From: CAZRCZ01 sp964598765
GTDB taxonomy: Bacteria; Sumerlaeota; Sumerlaeia; MVZB01; JAJFLK01
Assembly: GCA_964598765.1 (NCBI GenBank)
Contig: CAZRCZ010000002.1
Span: 124,001-188,000, forward strand
Direction: 5' to 3'
DNA length: 64,000 nt
In this document: positions 43,735 through 52,061 of the stretch, in pieces
Layout of the letters: each line of letters starts with the position of its first letter
Numbering within the stretch: position 1 is the first letter of the stretch
Notes under the pieces: generated by a model
Told to the model about the DNA's origin: nothing
Databases searched by the model: none
Seen by the model: only the letters and a program-made list of their open reading frames with translations
Translations under genes and position numbers: made by a program

Positions 43735-43854
43735 AAGCCAAGAAACCGATGGGATGTCCGCCGAAAGGGGGCAAACCAGCGCGAGAAGGAAGCGAGACTA
43801 GGCTCGAATCTTTCTCTGCGTAGAGGACCTCAGAGCTAGAGGCATCAACCCTTG

Positions 43855-44592
43855 ATGGATCAGCAGTTATCACCGTTTCGGAGCCGTCCCGGCAACCGAA
43901 AAAAAGTCGTCCTTTTTCTGTGCACTGGCAACACTTGCCGCTCCCCGATGGCGGCGGCGTATCTTCGGAAAATGTTGGACGACCTTCAAGTTCCCAACGT
44001 CGAAGTCCGCTCGGCGGGAGTAATGACGGTAACCGGACTGCGCGCCAGTCAGGAGGCCATTCAGATCATGGCCGCCAATCAAGTGGATTTGACCCGTCAC
44101 CGTTCCAGCCAATTGACGACCGAGATGATCCGCAAGTCGGATTTGATCTTGGGGATGAGTCCGCTTCACGTCCAAACTGCGGTCAGGATGTGCGAGGAAG
44201 CGCGGGGCAAAGCCTTCCTCTTTAAGGAATTCACCCAAAGCGACCTGAAGAACGTCCAGATCACCGATCCGATGGGATGCACCTTGGAAGTCTTCAAACG
44301 GTGTTTCAAGGAAATTCGGGAAGCCTGCGCTCGTCTGCTGAAAAGCGAATTTCTCGTGGAAACGCCCAAGCCCAAATCCAAATCCACCGAGAGCAAGCCG
44401 GCGGAACACAAAACCGCCTCGACGAAGCGCAAATCGGATGCGGGACGCAAGCCTGCCAAGATGTCCAAGAGAGGTTCCTCCGCATCCAAATCCGGCTCGC
44501 GCCGAATTTCCCGCAGTTCCTCGCACGCCCGCGCGCGCTCGATTTCCCGAAAAAGCGGCCGCTCCGAAGGGCTTTCGGCCAAGGCCAAGTAG
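43855..44592 (+). CDS. Low-molecular-weight protein-tyrosine/arginine phosphatase with basic C-terminal tail
   Basis: 245 residues. The P-loop CTGNTCRSP (C23 to S30) and the acid-loop aspartate in ITDPMG identify the LMW phosphatase family. Residues about 1-160 form the enzyme; the last about 80 are a low-complexity K/S/R/A tail (..KSKSTESKPAEHKTASTK..), unusual for the family and possibly DNA-, RNA- or membrane-binding. A TTG directly precedes the ATG; I take the ATG. In Bacillus a relative (ywlE) also lies near glyA. The glyA GTG is one base past the stop. Confidence 0.85.
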   Translation: MDQQLSPFRSRPGNRKKVVLFLCTGNTCRSPMAAAYLRKMLDDLQVPNVEVRSAGVMTVTGLRASQEAIQIMAANQVDLTRHRSSQLTTEMIRKSDLILGMSPLHVQTAVRMCEEARGKAFLFKEFTQSDLKNVQITDPMGCTLEVFKRCFKEIREACARLLKSEFLVETPKPKSKSTESKPAEHKTASTKRKSDAGRKPAKMSKRGSSASKSGSRRISRSSSHARARSISRKSGRSEGLSAKAK

Positions 44593-44593
44593 C

Positions 44594-45868
44594 GTGACCG
44601 CGCTCTTGTCAACGGATCGCCCCGCGTCCAACATTTCCGTTGTTGATCCCGAAGTCGCGTCCGCGATTGAGAAGGAAGAACAGCGTCAAATCCAGAAATT
44701 GGAGATGATCGCCTCGGAGAATTTCGCCTCTCCTGCGGTCCTCGCCGCGCAAGGATCGGTCCTTACCAATAAATACGCCGAAGGTCTGCCCGGCAAACGC
44801 TACTACGGCGGATGCGAGTTCGTGGACGTCGTCGAGACGCTGGCCATTGAGCGCGCCAAGAAGCTTTTCGGCGCGGAACACGCCAACGTTCAACCCCATT
44901 CCGGCTCGACGGCCAATCTCATCGCTTATTTCTCCATGTTGGAAGTTGGGGACGTCATTTTGGGTTTGGACCTCGCCCATGGTGGGCATCTCACACACGG
45001 CTCCAGGGTCAATTTTTCCGGACGGTTTTTCAATTTCGCCTCCTATCACGTTCGTCAAGATACGGAACGGATTGACTACGATGAAGTGGAGAAGAATGCG
45101 CTGGAGCACAAACCGCGCATGATCATGGCGGGACACAGCGCCTATCCGCGCCAGATAGATTTCCCCCGATTCCGCGAGATTGCCGACAAAGTCGGCGCGT
45201 ATCTGGTCGTGGACATGGCGCATTTTTCCGGTTTGGTCGCCGGCGGCGCGCACCCCAGTCCGGTTCCTTACGCCGATCTGGTCACCTCGACCACGCACAA
45301 AACCTTGCGCGGTCCCCGAAGCGGATTCATCCTGAGCCGCGAGCAATACAAACCGCAGATTGACAAATGGACCTTCCCCGGTTTTCAGGGGGGACCGCTC
45401 ATGCACGTCATCGCCGCCAAGGCCGTCGCGTTCCATGAGGCGATGACCCCCGATTTCAAAACCTACGCCCACCAGATTTGCGCCAACGCAAAGGCGCTCG
45501 CCGAGACGCTCCAGTCCGAGGGTCTGCGGCTCGTCACCGGCGGGACCGAGAATCACCTCATGCTTGTGGACGTCGGATCGTATAACTTGACGGGCAAAAT
45601 CGCCGAGGAGACGCTCGACCGCGCCGGGATCACGGTCAACAAGAACATGATCCCCTTCGATACCCGCAAGCCGGCCGTCACCAGCGGTGTGCGAATCGGA
45701 ACTCCCGCCCTGACCACGCGCGGGATGAAGGAAGCCGAGATGCGGAGCATCGGCAAATGGATCGCGAGGGCCTTGCGCGATTCTGAGGACGCCGAAAAAA
45801 TCAACCGCCTCCGCGACGAAATCCGCGAATTCGCCATGGCGTTTCCTCTCCACGTTCCCGTTCGGTAG
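44594..45868 (+). CDS. glyA: Serine hydroxymethyltransferase
   Basis: 424 residues from a GTG one base after the phosphatase stop; an upstream in-frame ATG (44438) would lie inside the phosphatase gene and gives no matching sequence. PLP lysine lies in STTHKTLRGPRSGF; other family blocks are EMIASENFASPAVL, KRYYGGCEFVDVVE, LDLAHGGHLTHGSRVN and GFQGGPLMHVIAAKAVA. The enzyme interconverts serine and glycine with tetrahydrofolate. Length is normal. Confidence 0.95.
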   Translation: MTALLSTDRPASNISVVDPEVASAIEKEEQRQIQKLEMIASENFASPAVLAAQGSVLTNKYAEGLPGKRYYGGCEFVDVVETLAIERAKKLFGAEHANVQPHSGSTANLIAYFSMLEVGDVILGLDLAHGGHLTHGSRVNFSGRFFNFASYHVRQDTERIDYDEVEKNALEHKPRMIMAGHSAYPRQIDFPRFREIADKVGAYLVVDMAHFSGLVAGGAHPSPVPYADLVTSTTHKTLRGPRSGFILSREQYKPQIDKWTFPGFQGGPLMHVIAAKAVAFHEAMTPDFKTYAHQICANAKALAETLQSEGLRLVTGGTENHLMLVDVGSYNLTGKIAEETLDRAGITVNKNMIPFDTRKPAVTSGVRIGTPALTTRGMKEAEMRSIGKWIARALRDSEDAEKINRLRDEIREFAMAFPLHVPVR

Positions 45869-45885
45869 GCGAATGCATAGCCACG

Positions 45886-45925
45886 GATTTCACGGATCAC
45901 ACAGATTTTGATCATCCGTGAAATC
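45886..45925. repeat. Hairpin repeat, GATTTCACGGAT arms
   Basis: GATTTCACGGAT (45886-45897) and ATCCGTGAAATC (45914-45925), perfect 12-bp arms, just after glyA. Could aid termination, but no T-run; unit resembles the ATCCGTG repeat at 31722. Confidence 0.75.
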
Positions 45926-46052
45926 TGACGGTTGAAACAATCACCGCAAAGCTTCAAAATCGTATTGTCGGCAACGGAGGCGTTGTCTTTGAGATCGCAT
46001 TTTGCGACCTCAAAGACGGGACGCGGGGGACGACGCAGTCGCCCTTATCCGA

Positions 46053-46895
46053 TCACGGAACATCCACAACCAGCCCGTCGTAGGCAAGACGCGCCCAAAG
46101 GGGGAGTTCGGCTTCGGTGAGGCCGTGGTCCACGGCGTCGCACATGTGAATGAAATAGGCGCGTTCGACTCCGATTTTCCGCGAGGCTTCCAGCGATTGC
46201 TCGATATTGAAATGGGTCGGATGGGGTTTGGCGCGGAGCGCGGAGATCAGCAGTGTCTCGACTCCTTCCAGCAATCGGTAGCTTTCCTCCGGAATGCCAC
46301 TGCAATCGGTCAGATAGGCGAACTTCCCCAACCGAAATCCGACGATCGGCATTTTGCCGTGCATGATCTCGATGGGAAGAATCGAAATTCCCTCAACTTC
46401 AATCGGCGTTCCGGGAACGACCGGCATTATATCAAATCGGGGAATCCCGCCTCCCGGCGGCGGCGGTTGAAAACAATACGCGAATCGCGTCCGCACGTCG
46501 TCCAGAAACCGTTGCGTCGAGTAAATCGGCATCGGTTTTTGTTGTCGGAACGTGAAGGCGCGCAGGTCGTCCAGTCCGTTGATGTGATCCGCGTGGGTGT
46601 GCGTGAGGAGCACGGCGTCAAGGCGAGGCGTCGGATGGGCGAGCATCTGTTGGCGGAAATCCACCCCGCAGTCCACGAGAAACGTTTTGCCGCCGGTCTC
46701 GATCTTGATGCTTGTTCGCAAGCGCTTGTTGCGCGGATCGGTCGAGGCGCAAACCGGGCATTGGCAACCGATCACCGGAACGCCGGTAGAGGTTCCGGTT
46801 CCGAGACAGGTGACGCGCAGGGGAAAATGTTGATTTGCGGAAATGACGGGATTCGCTTTCCGGCTCAATTTACCGGGCGTTCGAAATGGATTCAA
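46053..46895 (-). CDS. MBL-fold metallo-hydrolase (PhnP-like)
   Basis: 280 residues. The metal motif THTHADHINGLDD (H99, H101, D103, H104) with DCGVDFRQQ before it and LTDCSGIPEES, HMCDAVDHGLTE after it fits the PhnP/RNase Z-like branch of the beta-lactamase fold. The N-terminal CLGTGTSTGVPVIGCQCPVC has a cysteine cluster found in PhnP-type proteins. PhnP is a cyclic phosphodiesterase, but no phosphonate genes are nearby, so the substrate stays open. Convergent with glyA. Confidence 0.85.
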   Translation of the reverse strand: MNPFRTPGKLSRKANPVISANQHFPLRVTCLGTGTSTGVPVIGCQCPVCASTDPRNKRLRTSIKIETGGKTFLVDCGVDFRQQMLAHPTPRLDAVLLTHTHADHINGLDDLRAFTFRQQKPMPIYSTQRFLDDVRTRFAYCFQPPPPGGGIPRFDIMPVVPGTPIEVEGISILPIEIMHGKMPIVGFRLGKFAYLTDCSGIPEESYRLLEGVETLLISALRAKPHPTHFNIEQSLEASRKIGVERAYFIHMCDAVDHGLTEAELPLWARLAYDGLVVDVP

Positions 46896-47070
46896 CGGAA
46901 TTGAGAAAAGATCGGAGATTGATGCCGCGAAGCACGCGAAGGACGCGAATCATCCCAAAGGCTAAAAATTTCATAAATTCCTTATTGAACATCAAGCACT
47001 CTTGCCTGAAAATGCAAGGTTCAAGCTCCACTTGGCCCGCCAAGTAGGCGGTTTGAGGCGAGGCGCGACC

Positions 47071-48642
47071 ATGAATTCGAAAAACAACGGACACTTTTCC
47101 TCAACGGCGAAGTCTCGACGGCGGCGCGTCGAGATCATGGACACCACTCTGCGCGACGGAGAGCAGACCGAAGGCATCTCGCTAACGCCCGAGGAAAAAC
47201 TGCTGATCGCGCGGCAGTTGCTCGGCGCGCTCAAGGTGGACCGGATCGAAGTGGCGTCGGCGCGGGTTTCGGCGGGGGAACACGTCGCGGTCAAAAAAAT
47301 AATGGATTGGGCCAAAGCCGAGAAAATGACCGACCGGGTCGAGGTTCTCGGATTCGTGGATTACAACGTCTCGGCGGATTGGATTCGCTCGGTCGGGTGC
47401 AAGGTCGTCAATCTGCTGACCAAGGGTTCCGAGAAGCATTGCAGACAACAACTGCGCCGGACGCCGGAAGAGCACATCGCCGACATTCGGAAAACCGTCC
47501 TCTACGGCGTCAAACATGGTTTGAAATTCAATGTCTATCTGGAGGACTGGTCCAACGGGATGCTCCACTCTCCCGGTTACGCGATGAACTTGATCGCGGC
47601 GCTCGATCAAATGCCCGTTCAGCGGATCATGCCTTGCGACACGCTGGGGATTTTGAATCCGCATCAGGTCGGGGAATTCTTTTCTGAAATTTGCCCGCGA
47701 TTTCCGAATCGGCAATTCGATTTTCACGGCCACAACGATTACGGTCTGGCGACGGCCAACGCGCTCGAAGCGGTCCGCAACGGAGCCGGAGCCGTGCACG
47801 TCACGATCAACGGCATGGGGGAACGCGCGGGCAACACCTGCCTCGACGAAGTGGTCGTCTGCCTGCGCGATCACTCCGACTGCGAGACCGGCGTGGACGA
47901 AAAGGCGCTCAAGGAAATCAGCCACTTGGTCGAGGTTTTTTCCGGACGCCGGATCGCCGACAACAAACCGATCACCGGCGAAAATGTTTTCACGCAGACC
48001 GCCGGAATTCACGCCGACGGCGACATGAAAGGAAATCTCTACGAGAGCCGCCTCAAGCCGTCGCGGTTCGGTCGTGACCGGCTTTACGCGATGGGCAAGC
48101 TTATGGGTAAGGCGAGTCTTGAGTTCAACCTTGCGAAGTTGAAGATCAAGCTGGATCCCGAACAGAAGAAGCTTGTGATGAACAAGATCGTCGAATTGGG
48201 GGATCAGAAAAAAGTCGTCACCGCCGAGGATTTGCCGTTTATCCTCTCCGACGTCTTGGAGACGCCCGACCACCGCGTCTTCGAGGTCAAGGATTACATG
48301 ATTACCTCCAATCGCGGACTTTTGCCGACGGCGACGATCAAGGTCCTTTGCCGCGGCGAGGAATATCAGGCGTCGGCATGCGGCGACGGCGGCTACGACG
48401 CCTTCATGAAGGCGCTCAAGGAACTCGAAAAGCCGATGGGCATTCGCATACCCAAACTGCTCGATTACGAAGTTCATATCCCCCCGGGCGGCAAGACCGA
48501 CGCGCTGGTCGAAACAACGATCAAGTGGGAAGGGGGGCTGAAGACTCGCGCCGTGCACAGCGACCAATTGACCGCGGCGATCGAAGCCACCTCGCACGCG
48601 GTCAATATGACGGCGTTGCATCACGCGCGCTCGAAAAATTAG
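47071..48642 (+). CDS. 2-isopropylmalate/citramalate synthase family enzyme
   Basis: 523 residues. HMGL-like catalytic domain: VEIMDTTLRDGEQTEGISLTPEEK, PCDTLGIL, FDFHGHNDYGLATANALEAV (metal-binding HxH) and GMGERAGNTCLDEVVV. A C-terminal LeuA-type allosteric domain follows (about residues 400-520, ..GGKTDALVETTIKWE..). The enzyme condenses acetyl-CoA with a 2-oxo acid for leucine, isoleucine or lysine synthesis; (R)-citramalate synthase is as likely as LeuA. I use the ATG at 47071 with GAGG nine bases upstream rather than 47002. ispD follows after seven bases. Confidence 0.85.
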   Translation: MNSKNNGHFSSTAKSRRRRVEIMDTTLRDGEQTEGISLTPEEKLLIARQLLGALKVDRIEVASARVSAGEHVAVKKIMDWAKAEKMTDRVEVLGFVDYNVSADWIRSVGCKVVNLLTKGSEKHCRQQLRRTPEEHIADIRKTVLYGVKHGLKFNVYLEDWSNGMLHSPGYAMNLIAALDQMPVQRIMPCDTLGILNPHQVGEFFSEICPRFPNRQFDFHGHNDYGLATANALEAVRNGAGAVHVTINGMGERAGNTCLDEVVVCLRDHSDCETGVDEKALKEISHLVEVFSGRRIADNKPITGENVFTQTAGIHADGDMKGNLYESRLKPSRFGRDRLYAMGKLMGKASLEFNLAKLKIKLDPEQKKLVMNKIVELGDQKKVVTAEDLPFILSDVLETPDHRVFEVKDYMITSNRGLLPTATIKVLCRGEEYQASACGDGGYDAFMKALKELEKPMGIRIPKLLDYEVHIPPGGKTDALVETTIKWEGGLKTRAVHSDQLTAAIEATSHAVNMTALHHARSKN

Positions 48643-48649
48643 CCGAGCG

Positions 48650-49372
48650 ATGAGCAAAAGCCTCTCAGCCCGCGCCGTCGTCTTGGCCGCCGGACGGGGC
48701 GTTCGTTTTGGCGGAAAAATTCCGAAACAATTTGAGCTTCTGGCGGGCGAACCGGTTTTCGTTCACGCCTTGCGGGCGATTGCCTCCGCGCCGGAAGTGA
48801 AGGAAATCATTCTCGTTCTTCCTTCCGGAAATCCGCCTCGCAAGTTCAAAGATTGGAATCCAAGCCGCGACCGTAAGGGAGCGGGTAGTCGTAGATTTTC
48901 GATTCCGTTTCGTTGCGTCGCGGGAGGCGCGCGACGGCAGGATTCCGTCGCCGCCGGATTAGTGGCGATCACCGATCCATGCGACGTCATTTTGGTTCAT
49001 GACGCGGCGCGGCCGTTCCCGCCCAAGGACGCCATTTCCGAACTGATTCGGCGGACGAAGAAAATCGGCGGGGGATTGTTGGCCGTTCGCGTGGCCGATA
49101 CGATTAAAAAAGAAAAGGCCGATGGAAGCGTGAAAGCGACGCTGGATCGTCAGGGTTTGTGGTTGGCTCAAACTCCGCAGTCGTTTCGCGCGGATTTGAA
49201 AATCAAACTCCTCGCGATCCTGCGCCGAAAGCGCGAATTCACCGACGAAGCCTCCGCGCTGGAAGCGTTGGAAATTCCGGTCGCATTGGTTGAGAGCTCT
49301 CCATCCAATTTCAAAATCACGCGCCGCGAGGATTTCAAGCTGGCGGAAGCTTGGCTGGCCTCGCGTCTCTGA
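48650..49372 (+). CDS. ispD: 2-C-methyl-D-erythritol 4-phosphate cytidylyltransferase
   Basis: 240 residues. CTP-binding VVLAAGRGVRFGGKIPKQF, CVAGGARRQDSVAAGL, VHDAARPF and AQTPQSFRADL define IspD, third enzyme of the MEP pathway. Compared with the family a loop of about 12-15 extra residues (..NPSRDRKGAGSRRF..) precedes CVAGG; it is encoded by a known type of GC-rich repeat at 48861-48890. The loop may be tolerated, since it falls between a strand and the conserved block. With ispH at 10697 it shows the organism uses the MEP route. Confidence 0.93.
   Translation: MSKSLSARAVVLAAGRGVRFGGKIPKQFELLAGEPVFVHALRAIASAPEVKEIILVLPSGNPPRKFKDWNPSRDRKGAGSRRFSIPFRCVAGGARRQDSVAAGLVAITDPCDVILVHDAARPFPPKDAISELIRRTKKIGGGLLAVRVADTIKKEKADGSVKATLDRQGLWLAQTPQSFRADLKIKLLAILRRKREFTDEASALEALEIPVALVESSPSNFKITRREDFKLAEAWLASRL
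48861..48890. repeat. GCCGCGACCGTAAGGGAGCGG-type repeat inside ispD
   Basis: The unit is an imperfect palindrome (CCGCGACC against GGGAGCGG) and reads in frame as SRDRKGAG. The same unit is widespread between genes in planctomycete-like genomes. Confidence 0.7.
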
Positions 49373-49380
49373 ATCGTATT

Positions 49381-49728
49381 TTACGCCGGGTTTTTCGCGC
49401 TCCGATAAAAGCGGACCTGCGCTTTTTCCAGCGTCGCCAAACCGGCGGTGATTTTGTCGTCAATGAATTCCAAAAATTTTTCCAATTTTTCCCGCGTGTC
49501 CACGATTTCGACGATCACGGGCAAATCCTCGGAGAGCCGCTCAATCTTGAAGGTGTGAATGACGCGGCTGTTCGCGCCGAATCCCATCATGCCGCGAAGC
49601 ACCGTCGCGCCGGCCATCCCCTTTTCGCGGGCTTGAAGCACGATCCATTCGTAAAGCGGTTTGCCCGCGAATTTGTCGTTTTCCCCTATGAAAACGCGAA
49701 GCAGATACCCTTCATCGGGAAGCGCCAT
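49381..49728 (-). CDS. DUF190 family protein (fluoride operon partner)
   Basis: 115 residues with the DUF190 core: LLRVFIGENDKFAGKPLYEWIVLQAREKGMAGATVLRGMMGFG and LPVIVEIVDTREKLEKFL. DUF190 proteins resemble PII-like small signalling proteins and often accompany crcB. It lies four bases after crcB with a GGAGGTAGGG ribosome site, so it shares the fluoride riboswitch. Exact role unknown. Confidence 0.88.
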   Translation of the reverse strand: MALPDEGYLLRVFIGENDKFAGKPLYEWIVLQAREKGMAGATVLRGMMGFGANSRVIHTFKIERLSEDLPVIVEIVDTREKLEKFLEFIDDKITAGLATLEKAQVRFYRSAKNPA

Positions 49729-49732
49729 TTCC

Positions 49733-50116
49733 CTACCTCCAGATTAAATAGGACGCGACCCGGCCCAGCCAAACCGCGCCCAAACCGAGAATCATGTGAG
49801 CGGCGACGTTGGCCAGAGCCAAAAAATTTTCGTCGTCACGCAGAAGATTGATCGTTTCATTGCCGAACGAGGAGAACGTGGTGTAGCCCCCCAGAACGCC
49901 GATGAAAATAAAGGCGCGGGATTCCGGAACAAACACCCCGCGCGAATCGGCGAGTTGCGAAAGGAATCCGATGATAAGGCAACCGGTGATGTTGACGAGG
50001 AGAGTTCCGTAGGGGAACTCAACGCTCCGCGCGGCCTGCTGAACGTAACCGCTGATGAGATACCGCAAAACCGAGCCGATGAATCCGCCGGTTCCAACCA
50101 AAAGCAATTTGCTCAA
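49733..50116 (-). CDS. crcB: Fluoride ion channel CrcB/Fluc
   Basis: 127 residues, four membrane helices. Family motifs are GGFIGSVLRYLISG at the N-terminus, YGTLLVNITGCLIIGFL with the conserved Asn, and GGYTTFSSFGNETINL containing the phenylalanine pore residues. Fluc dimers export fluoride. A fluoride riboswitch directly upstream (50146-50196) confirms the assignment. Confidence 0.95.
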   Translation of the reverse strand: MSKLLLVGTGGFIGSVLRYLISGYVQQAARSVEFPYGTLLVNITGCLIIGFLSQLADSRGVFVPESRAFIFIGVLGGYTTFSSFGNETINLLRDDENFLALANVAAHMILGLGAVWLGRVASYLIWR

Positions 50117-50145
50117 GGGCGTGGCTTCTTGTCTGAGACGATGGG

Positions 50146-50196
50146 TTAGGAGTCATCAGCCCAAGAAGGGCGGTTGAAGCGGGGACTCCATCCCGC
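50146..50196 (-). promoter_or_regulatory. Fluoride riboswitch aptamer (crcB motif)
   Basis: On the minus strand: P1 GCGGG..CCCGC enclosing ATGGAGTC (50196-50179), a short TTCAACC joint, hairpin GCCC-TTCTT-GGGC (50171-50159), then TGATGACTCCTAA. GGAGTC of the first loop can pair with the later GACTCC (50149-50154), the pseudoknot of this class. It lies 30 bases upstream of the crcB ATG and should switch on crcB-DUF190 when fluoride is bound. Confidence 0.95.
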
Positions 50197-50250
50197 GCGG
50201 TTGAATCTTAGAAAATGACGAGGGTCATGTCAAAGATTCCGCCAAGAAAT

Positions 50251-51198
50251 CTACGCGGGACGCTTGACTCTCCGCCTATTGCCGAACGTCTCGATCAAGC
50301 CCAGCAAGACCGCCGCGTTCCCCAGCGGGATGAGGTAATAAATCACGCGATAGACCACCAGCGAGCCGACCACCGCGCCAGCTTCCAACGGCGGGCAGAG
50401 AAAGAAAATCACCACCGCTTCCAAGATGCCCAATCCCCCCGGAACGTGGCTCAACATGCCGATGATCTGCGCGAGAAGATACACACCGATCATCCCCGGA
50501 TATGAAATTTCAGTCTGGGGCGGAAGCAAAACGTAAAGAACAGTCCCGGCCAAAACCCAATCCAGCGAGGCAACCCCCACCTGAAGAAGGGTGATGCTCG
50601 GCGAAGGAAGGGGCAATTCCCAATTGCGCAGTTTGATCGGCGTCCGACGCCAAAGAAGCCAGCCGACGTAGCTTGCGATGACCGCAAGGAAAACCGGGCC
50701 AAGGGGGCGCACGGTCGCCAACGGAACGTGCGGCGCGAAGGGAATCACCAATGGCTCGATGGAGAAAACGATTCCGCCGAGAGTCAGGAAACCCATCCAA
50801 AACGTTGCGGCGCAAAAGCCGATGACCTTGGCGACGTCCAAGGCCGGAACGCCCCAAGCCGTGTAAAGCCGAAGGCGAATCGAACTCCCCGCCAAATTGG
50901 CCAAACCGACGTTGTAGTTGAAGGCGTAGCCGATGAACGACGTGGCCGCGATTTTGTGCAACGGCAGGGAATTTTGGATGTAGCGGAACGCCAGCGCGTC
51001 ATAGCCGATTAAGAGAAGGTAGCTCAAAAAGGTCAACCCCAACGCCATAACGAGCCGCTGGGTCGGAATGCCTCCGATCTGCAGGACGATCTCCTCGTAG
51101 GTGTGCTCTTTCATCTCGCGGTGAATAACCCAGACCGCGAAGACGAACATGGCGGCTCCGAAAAGGAAGCCGAGACGATGGAGGGTTGTCTTGGTCAT
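50251..51198 (-). CDS. UPF0104/YbhN family membrane protein (lysylphosphatidylglycerol synthase TM region-like)
   Basis: 315 residues, about eight helices. FIGYAFNYNVGLANLAGSSIRLRLYTAWGV and HVPGGLGILEAVVIFFL are hallmark blocks of the YbhN/AglD/MprF flippase-like family (LPG_synthase_TM). No synthase domain is fused. The ATG at 51198 overlaps the stop of a possible small upstream frame (ATGA). Such proteins are thought to move lipid intermediates across the membrane; substrate unknown. Confidence 0.82.
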   Translation of the reverse strand: MTKTTLHRLGFLFGAAMFVFAVWVIHREMKEHTYEEIVLQIGGIPTQRLVMALGLTFLSYLLLIGYDALAFRYIQNSLPLHKIAATSFIGYAFNYNVGLANLAGSSIRLRLYTAWGVPALDVAKVIGFCAATFWMGFLTLGGIVFSIEPLVIPFAPHVPLATVRPLGPVFLAVIASYVGWLLWRRTPIKLRNWELPLPSPSITLLQVGVASLDWVLAGTVLYVLLPPQTEISYPGMIGVYLLAQIIGMLSHVPGGLGILEAVVIFFLCPPLEAGAVVGSLVVYRVIYYLIPLGNAAVLLGLIETFGNRRRVKRPA

Positions 51199-51512
51199 GC
51201 GGCCGCGCCGGCGTTGACCGCACATTCCTCACGTGGATCGGACATGGGGATACTGCGCAGATTCATCGGGGCAAATTCATCAGGGTTGAACGATGCGGTA
51301 GAATAACCCTTTTCGTTGCCCGGCGGCAAGAAGATTAACGGCACCCGTTGCTTTGGGGCGCGGTGCATCGCCGCAGATCTTTCATTGGTCATGGGATCGG
51401 CGAAAGATTTGGATCGCGCCCCAGACCGACCCATTGACCGACGTCCAATGGGCGCGGCGACCGAAAGCCCCAAACCGAAAGCCAGCGAGTAAACTTCAAG
51501 ATGGGCGTTCAT
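51195..51512 (-). CDS. Possible 105-residue upstream ORF, doubtful
   Basis: The frame ends in an ATGA overlap with the UPF0104 gene, which suggests translational coupling, and starts at an ATG reading NAHLEVYSLAFGLGLSVAAP. The rest is basic, proline-rich and low in predicted structure (..MTNERSAAMHRAPKQRVPLIF..), with no family match that I know. It may instead be a chance frame through repeats. Confidence 0.25.
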   Translation of the reverse strand: MNAHLEVYSLAFGLGLSVAAPIGRRSMGRSGARSKSFADPMTNERSAAMHRAPKQRVPLIFLPPGNEKGYSTASFNPDEFAPMNLRSIPMSDPREECAVNAGAAA

Positions 51513-52061
51513 GAATTTCGGGGCCGAAAATTAAAATTGCGAAACGAAGCCAATTTGAACAGCAATGGACAGGATTAACAAGATTAACAGGATTCTGGAT
51601 TTGCTTGGTGCAAGGCGCTTTTGGTTTTTTACCAAACAAAGCCAATTTATGACACACTTTTGGGCGGACAGTGTTGATTTGGCTGGGGATGCGATGCGGG
51701 AATTTTTAACCGCCAAAACGCAAAGAACGCCAAGAAAGAGGAGTATCCACAAATTTCGCCGATGACGCGGATTTTGGAGGGAGGGGAGGGAGCGAGGGGA
51801 TGACATAAGCGCAAGGATAGTCGGAATATCTTTGTCACGGGAGTCCCTTGGAGTCTCTTATTGGCGCTTGTTGGATGCAAAAAGAACGGGGGAGATTTGC
51901 CCGCGAAGAGCGCGAACAAGAATGAATTTGGATTGCGGCGGAGGGGAAAAGGGGCGCGGGAAGTCGGCGCGTGGAGATCGTGGGAACACGAGGATCAAAG
52001 TGAATTAGTTTTGTGGTCAACGTCCCCGGTTGTCGCTTTTCACCCGTTTCACTGAGACGGA
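51513..52061. other. Repeat-rich non-coding stretch at the edge of the accessory patch
   Basis: Holds GAAACGAAGCCAATTTGA with ACAGGATTAACAAGATT units (51539-51600), a second degenerate AACAAAGCCAATTTATGA copy (51637-51655), and a CCGCCAAAACGCAAAGAACG left-arm unit (51711-51735). A frame with a lipobox-like LALVGC near 51862 has no start codon. No gene is supported. Confidence 0.6.
51539..51600. repeat. Copy 2 of the GAAACGAAGCCAATTTGA ... ACAGGATT repeat
   Basis: GCGAAACGAAGCCAATTTGA is followed by ATGGACAGGATTAACAAG and a further ATTAACAGGATT unit; compare 34853-34896. Confidence 0.8.

Noticed and set aside
51539..51600. Short direct repeats that could be a CRISPR array
   Set aside because: Units are degenerate, adjacent and of unequal length, with no spacers of regular size and no cas genes nearby.
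51531..51806. Minus-strand frame with hydrophobic ILLILLILSI stretch
   Set aside because: The hydrophobic run is the translation of the ACAGGATTAACAAGATT repeats, not a real membrane helix.
51790..52055. Frame with LALVGC lipobox-like motif on the plus strand
   Set aside because: No start codon lies upstream in frame before a stop, the rest has no family character, and the region is repeat-rich.
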